NCBI RefSeq assembly: GCF_008271365.1
Contig: NZ_CP043430.1
Location: 1,488,001-1,552,000, forward strand
Source of the DNA: Microbacterium sp. 1S1
GTDB lineage: Bacteria; Actinomycetota; Actinomycetes; Actinomycetales; Microbacteriaceae
Reading direction: 5' to 3'
DNA: 64,000 nt
Positions 59,100-64,000 of this stretch are shown in pieces. Within the stretch, counting starts at the first letter, position 1; each line of letters starts with the position of its first letter. A model generated the notes under the pieces. That model was not told where the DNA came from, ran no database searches, and worked only from the letters and a program-made list of their open reading frames with translations. Made by a program: the position numbers and the translations under genes.

Positions 59100-60878
59100 T
59101 CAGGCCTCGTCCTCGGGGGTAAAGTCCACGCCGGCCTCGGCGCGCTGCTCGGGGGTGATCGGCGCGGGAGCGGACGTGAGGGGGTCGAAGCCGTTGCCGG
59201 ACTTCGGGAAGGCGATGACATCGCGGATCGACTCGGTCTTCGTCAGGTGCTGGAGCACGCGGTCCATGCCGAGCGCGATCCCGCCGTGCGGGGGAGCGCC
59301 GAACTTGAACGCGTCGAGGAGGAAGCCGAACTGCTCCTGCGCGACCTCGTCGCTGATGCCCATGACCTCGAACACCCGCTTCTGGATGTCCTCGCGGTGG
59401 ATGCGGATCGATCCGCCCCCGAGCTCCGAGCCGTTGCACACGATGTCGTACGCGTAGGCCAGGGCGGAACCGGGGTCGGTGTCGAACGTGTCCTCGAACT
59501 CGGGCTTCGGTCCGGTGAACGCGTGGTGCACCGCGGTCCAGGCACCGGCACCCACCGCGACGTCGCCGGAAGCGACCGCATCGGCTGCCGGCTCGAACAT
59601 CGGTGCATCGACGACCCAGGTGAAGGCGAACTCGTCCGGGTTCAGGTAGCCGAGGCGGCGGCCGATCTCGACTCGCGCGGCGCCCAGCAGTGCCCGGCTC
59701 TCCTTGGCGGACCCGGCGGCGAAGAACACGCAGTCGCCCGGCTCGGCGCCGACGAACTCCGCCAGGCCCGCCTGCTCGGCCTCGGAGAGGTTCTTCGCGG
59801 CGGGGCCGCCCAGGGTGCCGTCTTCGTTGAACAGGACGTAGGCGAGACCCCGGGCACCGCGCTGCTTGGCCCAGTCCTGCCACGCGTCGAGCTGCTTGCG
59901 GGGCTGCGAGGCACCGCCGGGCATCCGCACCGCACCGACGTACTCGGCCTGGAAGACGCGGAACGGGGTGTCCTTGAAGTACTCGGTCGCCTCGACGAGC
60001 TCGAGCCCGAAGCGGAGGTCGGGCTTGTCGGAGCCGTACTTCGCCATCGCGTCGGCGTAGGTCATCCGCGGCAGCGGGGTCTGCACCTCGACGCCGATCG
60101 TCTGCCACATCGCCACGATGAGCGACTCCATGAGGGCGATCACGTCCTCCTGGTCGACGAAGCTCATCTCGATGTCGAGCTGCGTGAACTCGGGCTGGCG
60201 GTCGGCGCGGAAGTCCTCGTCGCGATAGCAGCGGGCGATCTGGAAGTACTTCTCGACGCCGCCCACCATGAGCAGCTGCTTGAAGAGCTGCGGTGACTGG
60301 GGGAGCGCATACCAGCTGCCGGGGTGCAGGCGGGCCGGGACGACGAAGTCGCGGGCGCCCTCCGGCGTGGAGCGGGTGAGGGTCGGGGTCTCGACCTCGG
60401 TGAAGTCCTCGGCGTGCAGCACATCGCGGATCGCCTTGTAGACGTTCGAGCGCAGACGCAGCGCGGACGCGGCGGACGGGCGACGGAGGTCGAGGTACCG
60501 GTACTTCAGTCGCGCCTCCTCACCGACCGTCTCGGTGTCGGCCAGCGCCGTCGAGACCTGGAACGGCAGCGGAGCCGACTCGTTCAGAACCTCGACGTCG
60601 GCGGCGATGACCTCGATCTCGCCGGAGGGCAGGTTCGGGTTCGCGTTCCCCTCGGGACGACGCGACACCTCGCCGGTGACCTTGAGGACGAATTCGTTGC
60701 GCAGGGGGTGCGCGATCTCCTCGTCGCGGATGACGACCTGGGCGATGCCCGACGCGTCCCGCAGATCGATGAACGCGACGCCTCCGTGGTCACGACGACG
60801 ATCGACCCACCCCGTGAGGGTGACGGTCTGACCGATGTTCTCGGCGCGCAGGGAGCCTGCGGAGTGGGTGCGCAGCAC
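59100..60878 (-). CDS. aspS: Aspartyl-tRNA synthetase
   Basis: A 592-residue class II synthetase of bacterial type. The N-terminal OB-fold anticodon domain has [21 protein letters not shown]. Motif 2 is [26 protein letters not shown]. The bacterial GAD insertion lies at about 290-420. Motif 3 is [15 protein letters not shown], and the end is [24 protein letters not shown] start is preceded by GGAGG, which can pair with CCTCC right before the start (60879-60891). The length is standard. Confidence 0.96.
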   Translation of the reverse strand: MLRTHSAGSLRAENIGQTVTLTGWVDRRRDHGGVAFIDLRDASGIAQVVIRDEEIAHPLRNEFVLKVTGEVSRRPEGNANPNLPSGEIEVIAADVEVLNESAPLPFQVSTALADTETVGEEARLKYRYLDLRRPSAASALRLRSNVYKAIRDVLHAEDFTEVETPTLTRSTPEGARDFVVPARLHPGSWYALPQSPQLFKQLLMVGGVEKYFQIARCYRDEDFRADRQPEFTQLDIEMSFVDQEDVIALMESLIVAMWQTIGVEVQTPLPRMTYADAMAKYGSDKPDLRFGLELVEATEYFKDTPFRVFQAEYVGAVRMPGGASQPRKQLDAWQDWAKQRGARGLAYVLFNEDGTLGGPAAKNLSEAEQAGLAEFVGAEPGDCVFFAAGSAKESRALLGAARVEIGRRLGYLNPDEFAFTWVVDAPMFEPAADAVASGDVAVGAGAWTAVHHAFTGPKPEFEDTFDTDPGSALAYAYDIVCNGSELGGGSIRIHREDIQKRVFEVMGISDEVAQEQFGFLLDAFKFGAPPHGGIALGMDRVLQHLTKTESIRDVIAFPKSGNGFDPLTSAPAPITPEQRAEAGVDFTPEDEA

Positions 60879-61010
60879 GGAGGATTCCTCCTGATCCGGG
60901 GAAAGATGAACCCGCCCAGTCTACGCGGGCGTCCCGTCGCTTCCCGGCCGGGTCGCCAGCGTGAGGCAGCGGCACCTCAGTAGGATCGCCACGACGAAAG
61001 GCGGACCCCC

Positions 61011-61229
61011 ATGCACCTCTCCATCTCGGACGGCAACGGCCTTCCCGACCTGTTCGGCGCGATCTTCTCCGGCACGACGGGACTCATCGCCCTCATCTTC
61101 TACATCCTCGTCGTGGTCGGACTGTGGAAGGTCTTCACGAAGGCGGGGTACCCCGGCATCCTCGCGATCATCCCGATCGTGAACGTCGTGTTCCTCGGGT
61201 TCGGCGACTCCCGCTACCGCGAGGTCTGA
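61011..61229 (+). CDS. Small DUF5684-like membrane protein
   Basis: A 72-residue protein with two hydrophobic segments (about 22-40 and 47-62). FTKAGYPGILAIIPIVNVVFL is the core of DUF5684-like small membrane proteins. Most relatives continue with one or two more helices; this one stops at GFGDSRYREV, so it may be a short form. TAGGAT at 60981-60986 may be its -10. It is 1 base ahead of the phosphatase gene. Confidence 0.7.
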   Translation: MHLSISDGNGLPDLFGAIFSGTTGLIALIFYILVVVGLWKVFTKAGYPGILAIIPIVNVVFLGFGDSRYREV

Positions 61230-61230
61230 C

Positions 61231-61872
61231 GTGGCGGCATCACTTCTGCACCTCGTCCGCCACGGGGAGGTGCACAATCCGTCCCGCGTGCTCTACGGAC
61301 GGCTGCCCGACTACCACCTCAGTACCGCGGGGGAGGAGATGGCCCTGGCGGCGGCGGAGCACGTGGCGGGACTCGGCGATCCGGTGACCGCGCTGTTCGC
61401 GTCGCCCCTGGAGCGCGCGCAGGAGTCTGCCGCCCCGTTCGCGGAGGTGTTCGACCTCGAACCCGAGACCGACATCCGCCTGATCGAGCCGACGAACGTG
61501 TTCGAGGGCACCCGGATGCGGCGGTCGCTGATGAATCCGTTGAACTGGTGGCACCTCCGGCAGCCCTCGCTGCCGAGCTGGGGTGAGCCGTACGCGTCGA
61601 TCGCGGAGCGCATGCTCGGCGTCATGGACGAGGCGTGGACGGTCGCGGCCGAGACCCGGACCGCGGGGGACATCGTGATGGTGTCGCATCAGGCACCGAT
61701 CTGGATCACGCACCTGCGCGTCGCCGGTCTGCCGCTGCAGCACGATCCCCGCACACGCCGCTGCGCGCTGTCGAGTGTGACTTCGTTCGAGCGCGTGGGC
61801 GACGTCTGGCGCGAGGTCTCGTACGCCGAGCCCGCCGCGACGGGCGGCGCTGTCGACGTCGGGGCCGTCTGA
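61231..61872 (+). CDS. Histidine phosphatase family protein
   Basis: A 213-residue phosphoglycerate mutase-like protein. The catalytic motif LVRHGEVHNP (about 6-15) gives the phospho-accepting His. FASPLERAQESAAPFAE and MVSHQAPIWITHLRVAG supply the second arginine and histidine. The start is GTG 61231. It is probably co-transcribed with the small membrane gene. Substrates of this family vary widely. In many actinobacteria a close homologue precedes resA/ccdA cytochrome maturation genes, and such genes occur here 1.5 kb downstream. Confidence 0.9.
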   Translation: MAASLLHLVRHGEVHNPSRVLYGRLPDYHLSTAGEEMALAAAEHVAGLGDPVTALFASPLERAQESAAPFAEVFDLEPETDIRLIEPTNVFEGTRMRRSLMNPLNWWHLRQPSLPSWGEPYASIAERMLGVMDEAWTVAAETRTAGDIVMVSHQAPIWITHLRVAGLPLQHDPRTRRCALSSVTSFERVGDVWREVSYAEPAATGGAVDVGAV

Positions 61873-61933
61873 CGCTCCTTCGCATCGCCAGACGGGTCCC
61901 ATCCCCGACCGGGGAATCCTCGCGCGATCCGAG

Positions 61934-62827
61934 TCAGAGGGACTGCAGCACCCCCACCGCGGCGACCTGTCCCGCGGCGGCGGCGAGCAGGACCGAGGCC
62001 ATCGGGCCGGGGAGCGTCGCGCGATGGGCGAGGTCGCCCGCGGCGAAGACCCCCGGAAGCGACGTCCTCCCGAACTCGTCGATCTCGATCGACCCCGACT
62101 CCAGGAGCCGCAGCCCGAGGTCTACGGCGAAGGGCGCCCGGTGCCGCATCGTGCCGGAGGCCACGAACACGCCCGCGACGTCGAGCGTGCCCTCGGCGCT
62201 CTGCACCCGCACCCCGTCCGCGTGCGCCGCGACGGCCTCGACCGGTGCCGTCGCCACCCGCACCCCGAGGTTCTCCAGTGCGACACGCTCCTCCTCGGCG
62301 AACGGTCCTCCCACCGGGACCACCGTGATGTCGCCGACGATACGGCCCAGCAGCGCGATCAGATGGGTCGCCCGCGGGGCCGCCCCGAGGATCGCGATCG
62401 GCTTCCCCGCGTGCTCGTGCCCATCGCAGAACGGGCAGCTGAAGACACGGACGCCCCACAGCTCCGCGAGACCAGGAACCGACGGAAGGTCGTCCGCGAC
62501 ACCGGTCGCGAGGATCACTCGCCACGCCTGAGCGACGGACCCGTCCGCGAGGTCCACGGAGAACCCGCGCTCCGGGTCGCCGGAGATGCGGTGTGCCGCG
62601 ACGTCCCGCACCGTCACGTCCGCATAGGCCGCGAGCTCCACCCGTGCCTGTGCGCGGAGGTCCGCCGGGGCCTTCCCGTCCGCGCCGATCATGTTGTGCA
62701 TGTGCTGCACCGTGCCGTTCCGGTACTCGCCGGAGTCCAGCAGGAGCACCGGTCGATGCATCCGGCCGAGCGTCAGTGCCGCCTGGAGCCCGGCGGGGCC
62801 GGCGCCGATCACGATCGCATCGTGCAT
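61934..62827 (-). CDS. Thioredoxin-reductase-like FAD/NAD(P)H oxidoreductase
   Basis: A 297-residue flavoprotein. The FAD motif is AIVIGAGPAGLQAALTLGRM (4-23). The redox pair is Cys131-P-F-Cys134 in SCPFCDGHE, slightly different from the classical CATCDG of TrxB. An NAD(P)-binding stretch and the C-terminal GVFAAGDLAHR follow. It may be a low-molecular-thiol or disulfide reductase distinct from TrxB. It is divergent from a MerR gene across a 55-base gap holding a long palindrome. Confidence 0.88.
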   Translation of the reverse strand: MHDAIVIGAGPAGLQAALTLGRMHRPVLLLDSGEYRNGTVQHMHNMIGADGKAPADLRAQARVELAAYADVTVRDVAAHRISGDPERGFSVDLADGSVAQAWRVILATGVADDLPSVPGLAELWGVRVFSCPFCDGHEHAGKPIAILGAAPRATHLIALLGRIVGDITVVPVGGPFAEEERVALENLGVRVATAPVEAVAAHADGVRVQSAEGTLDVAGVFVASGTMRHRAPFAVDLGLRLLESGSIEIDEFGRTSLPGVFAAGDLAHRATLPGPMASVLLAAAAGQVAAVGVLQSL

Positions 62828-62867
62828 GGGGTTTCCCTTCTCGCGTCTTGTGTTCGGATCCAGTCTG

Positions 62868-62891
62868 TGACTTCATGTCAACATGAAGTCA
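62868..62891. promoter_or_regulatory. 24-bp palindrome, probable MerR operator
   Basis: TGACTTCATGT (62868-62878) and ACATGAAGTCA (62881-62891) are perfect inverted arms around CA. The merR start ATG (62883) lies inside the right arm. On the minus strand it contains TTGACA, a possible -35 of the flavoprotein gene. Its symmetry suits a MerR dimer. Confidence 0.75.
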
Positions 62892-63287
62892 AGCGACCCG
62901 CACCCCTGGTCCGTCGGCGAGGTCGCCGCGCGGTTCGATCTCCCCACGAACGTCCTGCGGCACTGGGAGGCGGTCGGTCTACTGCGGCCGCCCCGCGACC
63001 CTGCCGGTCGGCGACGCTACGGCGAGGACGAGGTCGTGCGCATCGCCGTCATCCAGCGCAGCAAGGCCGCCGGCATGAGCCTCGACCAGATCGCGGTGCT
63101 CCTCGACGACGGGAATGCCGGTCGCCACCAGGTGCTGCAGGAGCATCTCGATGACCTCGACCGGCGCATGGAGGAGATGCGGCGATCGCGGGAGATGACC
63201 GAGCATGCCATGGGCTGTCGCGCGCACGACATCGCGACCTGTCCGCGCTTCCGGGCGGGTGTCGACGACGTGCTCGCCCGCTTCTGA
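62883..63287 (+). CDS. MerR-family regulator
   Basis: A 134-residue regulator. The HTH/wing region is WSVGEVAARFDLPTNVLRHWEAVGLLRPPRDPAGRRRYGEDE (split over residues 9-50). A dimerisation helix follows (about 80-108). The C-terminal end has Cys112 and Cys120 in MGCRAHDIATCPRF, which could sense metal or redox state. The start codon lies inside a 24-bp palindrome, so the mRNA is probably leaderless and autoregulated. The divergent thioredoxin-reductase-like gene is the likely target. Confidence 0.92.
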   Translation: MKSSDPHPWSVGEVAARFDLPTNVLRHWEAVGLLRPPRDPAGRRRYGEDEVVRIAVIQRSKAAGMSLDQIAVLLDDGNAGRHQVLQEHLDDLDRRMEEMRRSREMTEHAMGCRAHDIATCPRFRAGVDDVLARF

Positions 63288-63341
63288 TCCCCCCGGGGGT
63301 ACCCGGCCGATGCATAGGAAGCTCTGCGTAAACTCGGAGTC

Positions 63342-63992
63342 GTGTCCCGCGATTCCAGGATTCATCCGATCCGCAGCGGCCGCCCCTCCCGTCTCCGGCC
63401 CCTCGGCCGCCTGGGCGGAGCCGCGCTCGCTGCGGTGCTCGCCGTCGGTCTGAGCGCCTGTGCTCCCGACGCGGTGAGCGAGTCTTTCCTCAGTGGCGAC
63501 AACACCGGGTACGTCGCGGCCGACGGTGCGATCGTCGAGATCCCGGTCGCCGAGCGCGGTGAGCCGGTGGAGTTCAGCGGCGTCACGGAGCACGGCGAGG
63601 ACTTCGACAGCGCCGACATCGCCGGCAAGGTCGCCGTGGTCAACTTCTGGTACGCCGGCTGCGCACCGTGCCGTGTCGAGGCCCCCGACCTGGAGGCCGT
63701 CTGGCAGGAGAACCGCGCCGAGGGCGTGCAGTTCATCGGCATCAACACGAGGGATCAGCCCGACACGGCGGTCGCCTTCGCCGAGGAACTCGGCGTGACC
63801 TACCCGAGCCTCATCGACGTCGACACGGCCCAGGCCAAGCTCGCCTTCGCCAAGGTCGTGCCGATCTCGGCCACCCCCACCACGCTCGTGCTCGACAAGC
63901 AGGGTCGCGTCGCCGCGAAGATCATCGGTCCGATCGACGGCACCTCCGTCCTCTCCACGCTCGTCAAGGACGCGCTCGCGGAGGACTTGTGA
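63342..63992 (+). CDS. TlpA/ResA-like thiol-disulfide oxidoreductase lipoprotein
   Basis: A 216-residue lipoprotein. The lipobox is LSAC with Cys40. A thioredoxin-like AhpC-TSA/Redoxin domain follows, with active-site Cys107-A-P-Cys110 in FWYAGCAPCRVEAP. PISATPTTLVLDKQGRV holds the cis-proline. It acts outside the membrane, probably keeping apocytochrome c cysteines reduced. The start is GTG 63342. The next gene begins at ATG 63992 inside its stop, suggesting a CcdA-type operon. Confidence 0.9.
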   Translation: MSRDSRIHPIRSGRPSRLRPLGRLGGAALAAVLAVGLSACAPDAVSESFLSGDNTGYVAADGAIVEIPVAERGEPVEFSGVTEHGEDFDSADIAGKVAVVNFWYAGCAPCRVEAPDLEAVWQENRAEGVQFIGINTRDQPDTAVAFAEELGVTYPSLIDVDTAQAKLAFAKVVPISATPTTLVLDKQGRVAAKIIGPIDGTSVLSTLVKDALAEDL

Positions 63993-64000
63993 TGTCTGCG
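63992..64000 (+). CDS. Start of a downstream gene cut by the window end (CcdA expected)
   Basis: Only ATG-TCT-GCG is visible. The ATG overlaps the stop of the TlpA-like gene (TGATG), and GAGGA lies upstream. In actinobacteria such a gene is usually ccdA (cytochrome c biogenesis membrane protein), but the sequence here cannot show it. Confidence 0.35.

Noticed and set aside
1..64000. CRISPR arrays, prophage, IS elements, tRNA or rRNA genes
   Set aside because: No regularly spaced repeats, transposase or integrase motifs, or tRNA T-loop/acceptor patterns were seen in the gaps.

Overview
The window reads as a chromosomal segment of a high-GC Gram-positive actinobacterium. The best match is a member of the Microbacteriaceae, probably Microbacterium. 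The grounds are very high GC, frequent GTG starts, many 4-bp ATGA or GTGA gene overlaps, several apparently leaderless transcripts, and actinobacterial marker genes such as a 32-codon bS22-like ribosomal protein beside a BldC-like HTH gene. The genus is inferred from overall character, not from a database search. No rRNA, tRNA, IS element, prophage or CRISPR array is visible. Bases 1-53 hold nothing I can assign.

Layout. 54-3529: a small membrane efflux-type gene divergent from a DesK/DesR-like two-component pair, then an Erm-type 23S rRNA methyltransferase with a short leader peptide and competing hairpins. 3611-7664: threonine synthase, then an ABC exporter pair with its TetR regulator and an operator. 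7791-15475: a catabolic island with an NCS1 (cytosine-type) permease, a HyuA-type ATP-dependent amidohydrolase subunit, three tandem divergent DUF917 paralogues and a PucR regulator, tightly packed. 15485-19011: VOC proteins, an NmrA-like reductase, a coiled-coil membrane peptide, and RNA ligase RtcB with its own promoter and a small upstream ORF. 19043-23733: an iron-siderophore locus (siderophore-interacting reductase and a divergent four-gene importer) around a DtxR/IdeR-type iron box.

23740-36352: a small membrane protein, an AlkA-like glycosylase, a receiverless OmpR-type regulator preceded by a leaderless cysteine-rich leader peptide, a small GNAT protein, a DIP1984 protein, the SbcDC nuclease, a nucleosidase, NAD synthetase and a TM0106-RecB/Dna2-like nuclease-helicase. 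36349-45492: GNAT, upp, tadA, a CDF metal transporter, proC, an ABC-2 exporter, Trk/Ktr potassium uptake and an ArsR-type regulator. 45683-49411: a DrrAB-like exporter with a TetR regulator, and a cyclase-family enzyme. 49487-50865: BldC-like HTH, bS22, rhodanese, glutaredoxin and Dabb proteins. 51009-57462: a polar amino-acid importer, and a convergent PotABCD/ThiB-like importer. 57595-64000: GNAT, TSUP exporter, aspS, a small DUF5684-like protein, a histidine phosphatase, a thioredoxin-reductase-like flavoprotein with a divergent MerR regulator, and a TlpA-like lipoprotein that probably begins a cytochrome c maturation operon.

Most of the window is housekeeping or common accessory material. 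The more unusual content is regulatory: the erm attenuator, the cysteine-type leader peptide, the small ORF ahead of rtcB, nested inverted repeats at convergent gene ends, and the HyuA plus triple-DUF917 cluster. All calls rest on reading the sequence and on knowledge of the families; no database search was run.
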